From Isoetes taiwanensis (taxonomy: Eukaryota > Streptophyta > Lycopodiopsida > Isoetales > Isoetaceae): a stretch of 64,000 nt of DNA. Positions within the stretch are counted from its first letter, which is position 1. Every line of letters starts with the position of its first letter. Both the position numbers and the translations under genes were made by a program. Where the stretch lies: the NCBI GenBank assembly GCA_021234155.1, contig JAJEKV010000144.1, positions 124,001 through 188,000 on the forward strand, given 5' to 3'. This document shows, one piece after another, positions 32,239 to 43,665 of this stretch. The notes under the pieces are model-generated. The model saw nothing but the letters and a program-made list of their open reading frames with translations, was not told the DNA's origin and made no database searches.

Positions 32239-32416
32239 TGGCATTTACCTTCGTTTCACAGAATAGAAGGTAAATGAAGTTCTAGAACTATGGAGGTTGG
32301 TTGGTTAGTTAGTTAGTTTGTCTTTTCCCTTATCCTCCCCTATTTATCTTCTTTCACGGTCCTTCGTTCTTCATCAGCTCCTCATTTTAGCATCTCCTTC
32401 TTAGGGTTTGGTCCCA
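32239..32416 (+). repeat. 178-bp direct repeat, copy 1
   Basis: Almost identical to 34613-34793. Starts TGGCATTTACCTTCG and ends GGTCCCA (TG...CA). Contains the hairpin CATTTACCTTC/GAAGGTAAATG and (GTTA)n-like sequence. It could be an LTR pair of a small nested element, but there is no matching target duplication, PBS or PPT. Confidence 0.75.
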
Positions 32417-34612
32417 AAGACTTACGGGTTGCCGATTGTGGTTCCGCTCCATTTGTTGGACATGTCGTCCCGTAATTCCATTTTGGCGGGGTATCTTTTT
32501 CCCTGTTTGTCAAAATGCCGATTGCCATCTACTTCGTTTTTTAGCCGATTCTCCCATCTAGTCCGGTGCATAATTTTTCGGTTCGGACGATTACTCCAAG
32601 TTGTTTCTACTTTCCGGCGTTATATTTTACTTTTCTTTTGCCCACCCCATTGTCTATCTTCTTGTTGCCCTAGTTTCTTCTTGTGGTTCGTGATGTCGTG
32701 ATTTACAACACCTATTTTGTTGTTGTTTCGCGATATATGCTTCATTTCATTTAAGCCTCGTGTAGTTTTCTAGGGTTAAAAGTCTTTGCAAAGGACCGTT
32801 TCTTTCAATCCATTACTTGCTTGCCGATGCTCTATACCGTATTGAGGGTTACAGCGTCACAAAATCATGCTTTTTAAAAAGCTCATTCGGCTACGAGAAG
32901 AAATCAGGAAGCTTTCTAGATTATGTGGAAAAACTAGGAAGCCTCCTATGGAGATTTGACGAGCTTCTTGTTGTCACCGACTGGTTCTATTTGTGCTTGG
33001 AAAACTTGTGCAAGTGCGTATTGAAGTTCTCAAGGAAGACACGCTTTTAAGATATCAATATTTGTTGGAGTGCAGTGTTCAAGATCTCGGGGAAGACACG
33101 TTTTTAAGATATCGGTTCGGACCGGACTGTTATGGTTGATTTGCGAGAATCCAAATTGAGATGCATGTTGACGGAATTTGTGCTCATGCTTCCCCGTGAA
33201 TTAGACGCGTCTTTGCGCCAAGCTATCTTTTGCGTGTATGTATGTGGATTTTCGTAATTTACTTAATGATAAAGGGAATTACCATGTAATTTAGGATGTG
33301 AAAATCCATTGAAACTAAGGATATACTTGTTAGCATGATGATAGTCATAAGTTGGTTTCAATTTTCACATCTATGTTCTAAATGCTAATTGTCCATGATC
33401 TAGATTGCTGAATCATTCGCTCTTAGTCCCTTTCAATTTAGCCTATCCTAGTAGCTAGTGACATCATAAACAGGCCTCCGAAGAGTTTGAAATTTCCTGC
33501 TAGTTCAATTGGCACCGGTGCGCAATTGCGAGATCCGGCGATAATTGTATCACTCATAATACTTTTCTTGTTTCTTTCCGCGGTCACGCTAGGTTAATCT
33601 CGGGCGGTATTCATTTACCCAATCGCCAAGTTATTACTTGCAATATTCCATTTGTGTACCAAGCGGAGCAGAAGCTTGTTAATAGTAGTGTCACGTGCTT
33701 GTTGAACACACGCTTGTAATGATGAAATGGATAAGCAATCGTATAACATAAGATCACATTCTTCCTTGCTAGTAGTGACCGGTTATTGTAGATCGTAAAG
33801 GCATAATGCCATAAGATTTACGTGTAAGATTTTTGTGCATGGCTCTTGTACTCAAAGTTGATTGGCATCATTCCTCTAATTTACCCGTGGTTTATGAAGA
33901 GTTCCTTATTCAAGTATGGAGTTTGTTTAATCTTCTTTGTTGTTTGAACATTATTTAGCATGGCTGGTCTTGTGGGGACATGGATTGCTAACTTAATAAA
34001 TAGATCTTATGGTTGGACACGTATGTGGTCTGCATATGTTCATGTTTGAGCTTTTATTTTTTACTAAGATTAAGTTGTGACTTGTTAGTCCCTCGCATAA
34101 ATGTTTTGGTTAATTTTGACACCAAGATTGATGTAACCACTTGGGGTCGCTCTTACACGTCAAAGAAGCTTTTGTCCATTTTCTTATTGCTCCTAGTCTT
34201 GCCGACTTTTTGCCTAGCCTGGTCGTTCTTGCCTTTGTCACTCTTGCACTTTGCCATGGCTTCTAAAAGTGTTATTTACGTAGTCATCACGGTTCAAATG
34301 ATAATTAAGGAATTGGGCTATTTTGTGCTAATGTGTTGTTTGTGGCTCGAATGTTGGGTTCACATGGACATGACAAAAGTTGCGGTGATAGCAACATAAT
34401 GATCATTTCCACCTTGACCTTGGTGCCTCATAAGCCTTTAGTCATATATACCTTGTATTCATACCATTGTTCTTCCCACCATAGTGGTTGTGTGTGTTTT
34501 CCAATGGAAGTCTTTTACCCCTCAACTTCTATGCATGTTCCAGTATATCTTTACTCTCTTTTTCAGCATTCTTGTCGTGTCTTGACATGTCTATCCGTAG
34601 TATTTCTAGAAA
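32417..34612. other. Interior between 178-bp direct repeats
   Basis: About 2.2 kb without recognisable proteins; small frames such as 32817-33050 match nothing I know. It is either the interior of a non-autonomous nested element or duplicated leader sequence. Confidence 0.45.
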
Positions 34613-34793
34613 TGGCATTTACCTTCGTTTCACAGAATAGAAGGTAAATGAAGTTCTAGAACTACGGAGGTAGTTGGTTGGTTAGTTAGTTAGTTTGTCT
34701 TTTCCCTTATCCTTCCCTATTTATCTTCTTTCACGGTCCTTCGTTCTTCATCAGCTCCTCATTTTAGCATCTCCTTCTTAGGGTTTGGTCCCA
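34613..34793 (+). repeat. 178-bp direct repeat, copy 2
   Basis: Second copy of 32239-32416, followed by (CCCA)n at 34790-34813. The 45 bases before it (GCATTCTTGTCGTGTCTTGA...) recur at 35379-35427. Confidence 0.75.
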
Positions 34794-34839
34794 CCCACCC
34801 ACCCACCCACCCTCTTTATTTTGTTTGTAAACTAACACT

Positions 34840-34990
34840 TTGTTGGAGGCTTGGTGCCTAGTTGGAGGCCTAGTGCCTAGTTGGAGGCCTTTGTGCCTGG
34901 TTGAGGCTTTTGTGCCTGGTTGAGGCCCTTGTGCCTGGATGGAGGCCCTAGTGCCTGGTTGGAGGCCCTAGTGCCTAGATGGCCTTGGTG
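34840..34990 (+). repeat. Minisatellite, ~21-bp unit, about seven copies
   Basis: Units of the type GGTTGGAGGCCCTAGTGCCT, with variation among copies. Confidence 0.9.
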
Positions 34991-35224
34991 GCCTTTGGTT
35001 TTGTCTTTCTTGTGAATGCAGGGAAATAGTTGCTGTGTGCCTTCCATTAGCGTGGTTTTTTGGAAGAGAGCTTTGGATTCGAAGCACAAGATGAAGATCA
35101 ATGGAGAAGACAATTCAAACATGTTTCGTCTTTGGCAACTTCATTGCTGTAATGTATTTTCACCCAATAAGGCTAGTCAGCATGAGGGTACAAGATCTAT
35201 TATGTTTTTGGACCTAGCATTGGT

Positions 35225-35307
35225 TAGTGATCCCATTATTGTCAGGGTTTTTCCTCGAAAACCCGAAAGGGCGAGGTTTTTTAATCCCGGCCATAATGGT
35301 TTCACTA
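35225..35307 (+). repeat. Dispersed hairpin motif, copy B
   Basis: Core AGGGTTTTTCCTCGAAAACC continuing to CGAGGTTTTTTAATCCC. Arms TAGTGATCCCATTAT (35225-35239) and ATAATGGTTTCACTA (35293-35307) pair except for a 2-nt internal mismatch. Confidence 0.75.
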
Positions 35308-35551
35308 GCTTGCTATCAGTATGTACTTGTTTTGGTACTTGTTTTGGTTATCAAGGAGATGCCCATGAGCAGTTCATAGCATTCTTGTCGTGTCTTGACA
35401 TGTCTATCCGTAGTAGTTCTAGAACTGATGTACTCCGTTATCTGCTCTTCTTCAATAAAACTTCAATTCCGGCTTCACAAAACTCCGTTCTTCACAAAAA
35501 CTTGCGTCTTCAATAATTTTTTCAGTAACTAACTTAGACTTCTCTACAGCA

Positions 35552-36152
35552 GGGAATAAATTACTAATCGCATATTTCTTATTAGCCAGAATGACTTTAG
35601 CTAAACTTGCTCGACATTAATCCCAAAACTTTCTGTGGTTTAGCTAAACTTTATATATTTTCCCTCTCATACTTTCTAGCGTTTAGCTAAACTAACCCAA
35701 ACATCATCCCAAAAATTTCTATGGTGTGGCTAACAGAAAATATTAAGCCAAATTACCACACTTTTTTTCAATTGTTTCTTCTTATTTTAGTCATTTTCTT
35801 TGTGAAAACATCTAAAATAATGCTAACTAGCAAAGTCTAGGACTCAAATTAATTCATAATACTAAAAACTAAACTACTAATCATATATTTCTTATAAACT
35901 ATAATGATGTTAGCTAAACTAGCTCGAAATTCATTCTAAAAGTTTCTATGGTTTAGCTAAACAATACGAAATTTCACTCTCTTACTTTCTAGCATTTGGC
36001 TAAAGAGCTCCAAGGTTGGTGCAGTCCCGAAAAAAGTTAAGCTAAAATTATTATTTTTTTCCTAATTTTTTCCATTTACTTTAGCCAATTTTTCTTCAAA
36101 ATGTGCTAAAAAATCCCCAAATAGCTAAGTTTAGCCCTTAAATTATTCTATG
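35552..36152. mobile_element. Candidate 601-bp DNA transposon inside copia leader
   Basis: CTCTACAGCA is present on both sides (35542-35551, 36153-36162), a possible 10-bp target duplication. The ends are only loosely inverted (GGGAATAAATTAC against CATAGAATAATTTAAGGG). Internally a ~314-bp unit is tandemly repeated in diverged form (TACTAATCGCATATTTCTT at 35562, TACTAATCATATATTTCTT at 35876), rich in TTTAGCTAAAC words. Confidence 0.5.
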
Positions 36153-36348
36153 CTCTACAGCAACCCCAACTCCAGTTTTCTGCCTTTTCTTTCTCTTATC
36201 GATTCTGCAACTAAGACCTCTGCGATTACAAGGCGCAGATCCTCAAACTAATCCGATTGAATTCAGAAGACCAAATAGCCTCAGAAGTTTCAATCCAGAT
36301 TTACACAATCTGGCTCCAACCCGATTCTTCTTCCAGTTTCTTCTATCC

Positions 36349-36598
36349 GGCTCTGATACCAATGTTAGAATCAGAGCTTGGGATTCGAACCCAAGTATGC
36401 CAAGACTCAGTCTCCTTCACAATCTCCTCCACCAAATTTGTCTCCTCAACAAAACTTTTTTCTGTATATCTTTACAATTTCGATCTTTCCTTTTTATAGC
36501 TTATTTCCACCGACATGCATATTAAATGACATGTGTTTCCAATAAGATAAATAAACCATTAAATATGCATCCTAGATCATGGCATGATAAATCCAACA
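36349..36598 (-). mobile_element. 5' LTR of copia element with primer-binding site
   Basis: LTR 36363-36598. On the minus strand it ends TGATTCTAACA and is followed by TTGGTATCAGAGCC, complementary to the 3' end of initiator tRNA-Met. T-arm/B-box hairpin as in the other LTR. Confidence 0.95.
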
Positions 36599-39117
36599 AA
36601 GATAAGAGTTTAAATAATTGATATGGTTTATGATGACATAGCACTAAGAAAAACTAAAACAAACTAGCGGAAATGCAGGGTTAGATGAAGGTTGGGGCGG
36701 GGATGGAGTTGATGACCATTTCTGTACAAATATTGGCCTACAGCCTCCAAGCAGTAAGATGTAAAATAGTGCTAGCAAATGTCAACACATGAGCAACCTT
36801 CCAATTCCCATACTAAACATGTACCTTGCTCCGAAACCAAATGGCAACCAATACCTATTAGTTAGCATGATCTAAAGAATCGGCAGAAAATTGCCACTAG
36901 ACAACAAACCAAGTAAACTAGCATCCATGCTAGCTCTTGTACCACGCACATGCGCCAATAATTTCATTCAAACCTCACGCCATCAGACTCATCTGAAACT
37001 AACTGCAGCAGCACTGGAAATATTACATCCAAGAAGGAAAGGAATTGCAGAGCATAACCACTTGACCGTAATATATAAAACGTTCTTTATCTTTCTTTGT
37101 TGTGTAAAGCCTGCATTCGTACTTGGTCGGCAGATCATTCTCTGTGTCTGCATTTATCTGGTATGCCTCATAAACATTTTCTTGCTTAATGAAAGTAGTA
37201 TGTTTTGTATTCCAAGTTACAATAGACGATGGGAATTAAAATATGGAACGTATTGCCAAGGTCAAAAGAGCAACAAAAGACAATCAACCCCTTTACTGCA
37301 AGAACACAACACACATAAGCATAAGCCATCTTCATGTCTTCTTTCCTATTATTGTTACACTGCAAAGATGTTTTTAAATAATGGCAGTGGTGGATTTATG
37401 AAGAATAAGGCCAGATATTAAAAAGCGCACACACCAATGCATGATTAAAATGTCTAGATTTCTGGAGAGTAAAAGAAAACTTGTTTGGAGCAGAATAGTT
37501 AAAGAGGCTTGACCTCACGATTCAGTGTTAGCCAACAGCATATGGTTGCTATGGAAAGAAGTGGGAAGGGTTGAATAAGAAAATCAAAGCTAAGAGAAAG
37601 AGTCACAGCTCTGGACCAGGGAAAAAGTATTCATGCCGGCAAATTAGCTATAGATGCATCACAAACCTTTGGTATTCCAGTTTGTAAAATCTGTGAGGAG
37701 AATCTTAATGTCAAAATGAAAACATGTCAGCTTATATCTGCAAAGGGATTTCAATAAGTATAATGCACTTATATATGCAAATGGATGTATCTGCGTAAAT
37801 GTGCAGTACGCATGTAGGATTTGAACAGTGGATAGCATCAGAATACAAGAAATAAGATAAATTGTTTCTATAGAGAGCATGTCAAGACTTGTAATCCTTC
37901 TTGAAGGCTATATATGTTGATCTAAGAAGGAACAATAGAAAAGAAATGCTCAGGAATCAAATGTAAAGTAAGAGCAGCTTCTAATAACTTGTAAAGGACC
38001 TACAAACTCTGGCCTGAAGGCTCCATTATAACTTTGTATAACTTTTGCTTTAGAGATGATTTATTCCCTCTAAGGTCATCCACTGGGAGAAGTGTCTATG
38101 TTAGTATTAGAAAGTAGCTACAAATAAAGTCCCTTTTCCAATGAAAGTTCTGTTCGTTCTATTCGAGCAGTATTGCTCCCTTGGAAAATTTACCGAGGTG
38201 AAGATAGCAAAATTAGGATGCTTATGATACTTTTGTTGGATCTGTCTAGGAAATAACAATTGAATATATTTCTATATGTCCACCATACAGCTACCAGCAT
38301 ACAAATGTTTCTGCATGAGCATCATAACTAAGCCTTAATGGAAACAGAATATCGACAATATAGTGCTTCGTTTATCATGTGCAAGCTACATAATAAGGAG
38401 ATATTCATGTTTTTTGCAATTAGGTGGCTCCTTGGTGCATATTGATTCTTCCCTGATTTTTCGCTCAGCATCCTACAAAGCCTTAATAGCTGGCTCCTTT
38501 GAAAGAGTTAGACCTATTAAAGTTGAGAAAACCCTGCCTTATATTTACAGACACATTCAAAGAGAATTGTTCAAAACATAGGCAGTTTTTAAGGCATGCA
38601 ATTTGTGCTCTGTGAGTCTATCAGTTTCTAAGGCACGCAACACAGGAAAAATGATTGACAAATACTCAATTTGTGCTCTCTAAAAACTGCAATTGCCTTA
38701 TCAACGTTGTTTGTCCTCACCATAAATCAAATAGATAGTTATAACTAAAAGCTGAGTGTTTAAAACCTCTTTTGTTCAAAGCCCAGAAGAAGAAATCCAA
38801 TGTAGCGCCTAGATCTCGGATTCTTTGCAACACATGGGGAGAAGTAACTCTAAAACATTCAATTTTAAGTGCAAGCAACCAAAGGGACGGATCGCTTTTG
38901 ACGATTCCTTGTCTATCTGGACTGGTTGGGAAGCTATGAAGTAGAAACAGGCTCCTCTAGCACAATTGTTCTTGTTAATTTTGTCATCTCGTTTGAACAA
39001 TGAATTAGATGGTTGAATGGAATGGAAAAAGATGGGGAGCATTGTGGTAGGGATGCTCGAGAAATGAGAGGCCATCAACCGCAATAGAATCGGTCGGAAG
39101 CTAGCTCCATCTCCCTT
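36599..39117. repeat. Segmental duplication, copy B
   Basis: 36604-36640 matches locus 12465-12480 plus 13243 onward (without micro-MITE and MULE), then 36655-39117 matches 21075-23646. The homology stops exactly at CTCCCTT, where a CACTA terminus begins. Mostly non-coding. Confidence 0.85.
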
Positions 39118-39120
39118 CAC
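38809..39120 (-). pseudogene. PPR pseudogene, copy B
   Basis: Second copy of the dead PPR N-terminus at 23229-23717. It shares KGDGASFRPILL and ASHFSSIPTTMLPIFFHSIQ, is frameshifted after FGCLH, and has lost its 5' codons to the CACTA insertion at 39118. Non-functional. Confidence 0.65.
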
Positions 39121-39375
39121 TACAAAATTTTTGTGTCATACCGACGTCTATAACGACGTCTGGACGTCGTTTAATCGTCGTTGAACTATGGCAAAATGTT
39201 GTTAAATGACGCCTATAACGACGTTTTGTCGTCAGCATTCAACGACGTCAAACCGTCGTTAAGCACGTCGCAGGACACGACACCGACATGCCGGCGGGCC
39301 ATGGCATCACGCGGGACACGTCAGATGCCCTGGACGTCGTTGAAAGATGCTTCCTACACGTGGCATGACATGCCA
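39118..39375 (+). mobile_element. CACTA (En/Spm) transposon terminus
   Basis: Begins CACTACAAAATTTTTGTGTC after target-like CTT (39115-39117), followed by ~250 bp of subterminal repeats built on ACGACGTC, GACGTCGTT and CGTCGTT in both orientations, as in plant CACTA elements. The opposite end was not found in the window. Comparison with copy A gives the exact insertion point. Confidence 0.8.
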
Positions 39376-39599
39376 GGCTGGTCAATTGGTGGCCCAAGGT
39401 GTTGATCCTATGTGGAGTGATTACGTGTTATATCAACCTTATTCTCCTGGCTTCTCACTGAGTATAAGTAATGCTTTAAAGATGCCTTGTTGGTTTGTGA
39501 GTGTTGCTAATGGTTTGGGTACTCACTTGGCTCATTCTATAGTTGACGATGCTAAGGTTTGTGTTTCTCTACCTTGTGGCCCAGCTCTGCCTAGTTCAG
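39376..39599 (+). pseudogene. Unrecognised coding remnant, 5' half
   Basis: The frame reads MWSDYVLYQPYSPGFSLSIS, MPCWFVSVANGLGTHLAHS, VDDAKVCVSLPCGPALPSS, protein-like and clearly disrupted at 39600 by the LTR element with TSD TTCAG. It continues at 43666. Possibly gag of another retrotransposon or cargo of the CACTA element; not identified. Confidence 0.4.
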
Positions 39600-40042
39600 T
39601 GTTGATGTTTGGGGTTCTTGGCATCACCTTGCAGCAGCAGTCCATGACTGCCGGATGCCACAAGGCTGCCACAAATGCTCATGGATCAACAAAAGAAGAT
39701 GGGAAGAAACTCCAAGAACAAGAACAAAAGAAAGAATGAACAAAACAGAATCACATTGATGCTCCAAAAGGAGGTGCTCCAAAACGTGAGCAAAAACCTA
39801 AACAATGAGAGGAAATGCTCTCTAAATAGTAGAGCAAAACCCTAACCCTAATCCGACATCTCACCCTCCATGATCTAGGCTAAAACTGGGCCATAGATTG
39901 TGGGGTCCAATATGACAAATACATGTGGCCTATGCCACCTACCACATATGTGGGCTAAACGGGCCCTAGATCAAGTGGTCCAATGTGATAAATACATGTG
40001 GCCTATGCCACTCATACATATGTTTAGCCCAAAGGGCTAACA
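39600..40042 (-). repeat. 3' LTR of the LARD-like element
   Basis: 443 bp. On the minus strand it begins TGTTAGCCCTTTGGGCTAAA (palindromic) and ends AACATCAACA. The U5 part (39605-39675) matches 1655-1722. Confidence 0.85.
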
Positions 40043-40189
40043 CTCCCCCCCACCACACCAAACTATGTAGAACCTTTATAACATCAGGTTAAACATTTAC
40101 AACAGTGTCCAAAGTGAGGGGAAATAATGAGAATGTCGCCGAAGTCTTGAAAAAAATGCCAATGTCGATGAAGTACAAAAATCGTAAGA

Positions 40190-40760
40190 GGTTGAGAAGG
40201 CTGTCACCACTTCTCTTGAGCTTGCCACAAGCTCCTTTAAAGCCATAGAAGTCGAATCTAAGGTTGAGAAGGCTGTCACCACTTCTCATAGAGCGTGCCA
40301 CTAGCTCTAAATACATGCGCCAATCAAAGTGTCTTGTAAGGAGTTGAACAAAAATTTGGAAAGGAAAATTTTTGAAGGGGCGGAAGGTTCTAAGTCATCT
40401 TCACGCCAGTTTTGAACTTGAAAAGTTGAAACAAGGAGTTGAACTTGAAAGAGTTGAAACATAAGTGATTGAAGGAGCGGAAGGCCCTGAGTCATCTTCA
40501 CGCCATTTGTTGAACTTGAAAGAGTTTGAGCAGATAGTTGAACTTGAAGGAGTTGAAATGGAAGGGGCGGAAGGCAGAATTCATCTTCACGCCATTTGAT
40601 GAACTTGAAAAGAGCTCAACCGCCATGTATTATGGACGGATGAGGTTGAGCAAAAATGTTGAACTTGAAAAGTTGACACGCATATGTGGCCGTGTGAGGT
40701 TGATGTAATGAAGGGCGGAAGGCAGAATTCATCTTCACGCCATTGTAGGAACTTGAATTT
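40190..40760 (+). repeat. Tandem repeats in LARD interior
   Basis: GTTGAGAAGGCTGTCACCAC is doubled (40193, 40263). Four units of ~100-125 bp follow, each with GGGGCGGAAGG..., TCATCTTCACGCCA and TGAACTTGAA blocks (about 40377, 40465, 40566, 40713). Confidence 0.8.
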
Positions 40761-40859
40761 TATTGGTACAAAGGTGCAAAGCAGATCTAAGAATCGGGCA
40801 AAAGATGAGGCGTCCCCCAAATTATGCCAAAAAATATGCTCCAGATGCTGCTTGCGTCA

Positions 40860-42480
40860 AAAGTGGATCAAAAGTTGTGCTTGAAGTCACGCCGTGAGGG
40901 GCCTTGATAATTTTGTTGGACTCACGCCGTGGGGGCGTGGAGCTTCATGGGACCGTGGATAGAAAAAATGTCCGGAGATCTCGGGCTGAAAATATGCCAT
41001 GCCTTAATGGAAGGGTGAAAATATGCAAACGCCTTTAATGGGCCGTGGGATGTGATGTGATGCACGCCATGAAGGGCCATGGAAGAAAATCGAATTGTTT
41101 GTGCAACCGTAAAATGCGGGCTTGAAGTTTTAACACACCGTGGAATGCCGCACATCCCATGCCGCGGAAGATTTCGAACGGGGTTATGACCGAAGGCCCG
41201 GGCTAACCGTGAAGGTTTTGGAGTCACGCCCGATGGCCGGGTTAGGGATTGCAGATTGAAGCCCACCGGATGGCCGCGGGCTTGCTGGTCAAGATTTGAG
41301 AAGCCAAGCCGTGGATCTTGGCGTTTGGCAACAAATCCGCGGGTGGAAGTTCGAGGAATGGGCCACGCCGCGATGGCCGTGGGCTTTTGGCGAGGTTTGG
41401 AGTCAGGCACTGCGGAAGGTGTTGCAGATTTGAAGCCACCGCCGATGGGCGGGCTTGGTGGTAACGATTTGAGAAGCCACGCCGGGATGGCCGCGGGTTC
41501 AATTTAGTCACTGAAGACGCCGGTGTTGGCCGTAGTTTTACGTAGAGTTTAAATTGGTTATTGCCGAAAAGTCCGGGCGCAGAGTCGGAGGTGGGCTCCA
41601 TGCCGTGGAGGTGCTCAGATGTTTTGCCGAGATATTTGCCGTGCACGCCGTGATGGCCATGGGTTTGGGTTGATGCCAAGGCCGTGGTCGACTGGGCAAG
41701 GTTTGATAGGGAAGCGATGGCCACAAGCAAAATCTTGTGGCTTGGATTGCCTTGGCAGTAATGAACCTGGAGCTTGCTGGTCGGAGTTGGGACCCCTTTT
41801 TTTATACAGATGTGCATGTATGCTTGCCGATTTGTTGATGATTCTAATGAAGCTTGGTACCAAAGAAAATATAGATTGATCCAAAGGGTGCACTGGATGT
41901 TTGAAGGAAACAGATGATCAATCAATGGTGTAACTCCGAACTCTGCATTTACAAAGCCCGTTGCAGTACAGTAGAAAAACAGAAACATGGCAGATACAGC
42001 ATGATATAAGATGGAATCGGGATTATGATGCCAAAAAATCAGTGGGTTTGCTGTTTGTGCACCACAATAGAAGCAGCCGATTTGTACAGATTGAATGATT
42101 TTGCACAGAAATGGCAGGAACATCCCCTGGTTGTGGTTTGAATTAGGGGCACAGAAAGCCTGAATGTAGAGCCAAGAGCCGCGTGATGTTGGAAGAAATG
42201 GGATGTAAATAGACCGTGCCTCGTCAGAAAAAAATTGCTGGTGTGCACTTGAAAGTTATGCTGGTGCAGGTCCTGGTCAGTATATACATGAAGATTAGAG
42301 AGCCAGTGCGCCGCTAATGAACATGTGCAGATGAAGATGCAGTAAGATACTGCATGGTCGAAACCATCCATTGGCTTGCCCTTTGGGCACAAGACAACAG
42401 ATTATTGTGCTGTGGGTGGCAGCATAAAGAGCGGAGCACCAGGGCGGTGTCTCTGTTTGGCTTCTTTTGGAATATTTTGC
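40860..42480 (-). other. CACG-rich interior without recognisable protein
   Basis: GTGATGGCCGTGGG-like words recur across 40860-41720. Long frames here (up to 293 codons) have biased composition and no family resemblance; I regard them as by-products of low stop-codon density. Confidence 0.5.
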
Positions 42481-43104
42481 GCTGCAACATTTTAACTTCT
42501 GAACTCCATAAAAAGAGAATACAGACGCATCAAATGGTGACCATCTGCGAAAGCAAGGAGCCTTCTGCTGAAGATCCGAAGGGCATCTCCAACAAGAATG
42601 AACTCAAAATATGGATGAAGAGAATGATCATAAGAAGCTGTTGCTTGTGTATGAACCGAAATACTACTCCATCCGTCAAGAGATGAAAAGCCAAAAAATG
42701 AGATCTATAACGACATTTTGCCAGAATAACGATGTTCTAAAACAGAGCGTCAATCCAGAAAATACGAAAAAGACTTGTGAAAGAGCCGTTGGGCCTCTTC
42801 CTCGGTATCTTGCTTGCTTGCCGCAGAAGGCTGAACCCAAAAAATTAATGCGTTGCTTTGCCCCTTCCTGATTGTGGGCAAACATGAGAGATTATAAGCC
42901 AAAATATGTGTCGATGGAGAACAAGAACTTATGACAAAGATGCTATTTTGCCAAGAACCAGAATCAGGTTTGCCCCAAATATGGACAAATCCGAGAAAAT
43001 GTCGACGTAGAATCAATATTTTTTTTTGCTGAAAAAAACAGATTTTGAGGAGCGCCAGTGTTGATGTTTTGAAATAGAAAGCACACAGGATGCCAAAAGC
43101 CACA

Positions 43105-43660
43105 AATTGGATCATGAGCAAGAACAAGAACAAGATACGGAATCACATTGATGAGGCTCCAAAGCGTGAGCAAAAACCTAAACAATGAGAGGAAATGTTC
43201 TAAATAGTTTTGACATCTGTCCAGGATCTAGGCTAAATCCGGGCCAAAGATTGTGGGGTCCAATATCCATGGCCCTATCACCCTGCGGACAAATGCTCAT
43301 GGATCAACAAAAGAAGATGGGAAGAAACCCAAGAACAAGAACAAAAGAAAGAATGAACAAAACAGATAATCACATTGATGCTCCAAAAGGAGGTGCTCCA
43401 AAACGTGAGCAAAACCTAAACAATGAGAGGAAATGCTCTCTCTAAATAGTAGAGCAAAACCCTAACCCTAATCGACATCTCACCCCTCCACAGATCTAGG
43501 CTAAAACTGGGCCATAGATTGTGGGGTCCAATATGACAAATACATGTGGCCTATGCCACCTACCACATATGTTAATCTGGGCCCTAGATCAAGTGGTCCA
43601 ATGTGATAAATACATGTGGCCTATGCCACTCATACATATGTTTAGCCCAAAGGGCTAACA
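43105..43660 (-). repeat. Partial degenerate LTR plus truncated 5' LTR
   Basis: 43105-43262 aligns to the middle of the LTR (CACATTGATG..GCTCCAAA, CCTAAACAATGAGAGGAAAT). 43283-43660 is the second, better copy beginning ACAAATGCTCATGGATCAAC. The junction shows rearrangement at the 5' end of the element. Confidence 0.75.
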
Positions 43661-43665
43661 TTCAG

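Larger units (their letters stand above)
28170..36598 (-). mobile_element. Ty1/copia retrotransposon, 8.4 kb, complete ends
   Basis: Two 236-bp LTRs (28170-28405 and 36363-36598) with TG...CA ends are bordered by a 5-bp duplication AAGAT (28165-28169, 36599-36603). On the minus strand a perfect PBS (TTGGTATCAGAGCC) follows the 5' LTR and a PPT (GAAGGGGAAG) precedes the 3' LTR. Order gag-knuckle, protease, integrase, RT, RNase H is copia-type. The coding part is only 3.1 kb and shifted several times; about 4.8 kb of leader is swollen by nested repeats. Confidence 0.92.
39600..43660 (-). mobile_element. Non-autonomous LTR retrotransposon (LARD-like), 4.1 kb
   Basis: 3' LTR 39600-40042 (443 bp) and a partial 5' LTR ending at 43660 are bounded by TTCAG (39595-39599 and 43661-43665). 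On the minus strand a G-rich PPT (GGTGGGGGGGAG) precedes the 3' LTR. The ~3-kb interior encodes no gag or pol; it has tandem repeats (40350-40760) and CACGGC/CACGCC-rich sequence (40860-41720). The 5' LTR lacks its U5 end, and beside it lies another degenerate LTR segment (43105-43262). Confidence 0.85.

Noticed and set aside
40860-42480. Long open frames (up to 293 codons) in the LARD interior
   Set aside because: Both strands are open over the same GC-rich CACG-repeat sequence, composition is biased, and no domain is recognisable; the frames are by-products of few stop codons.
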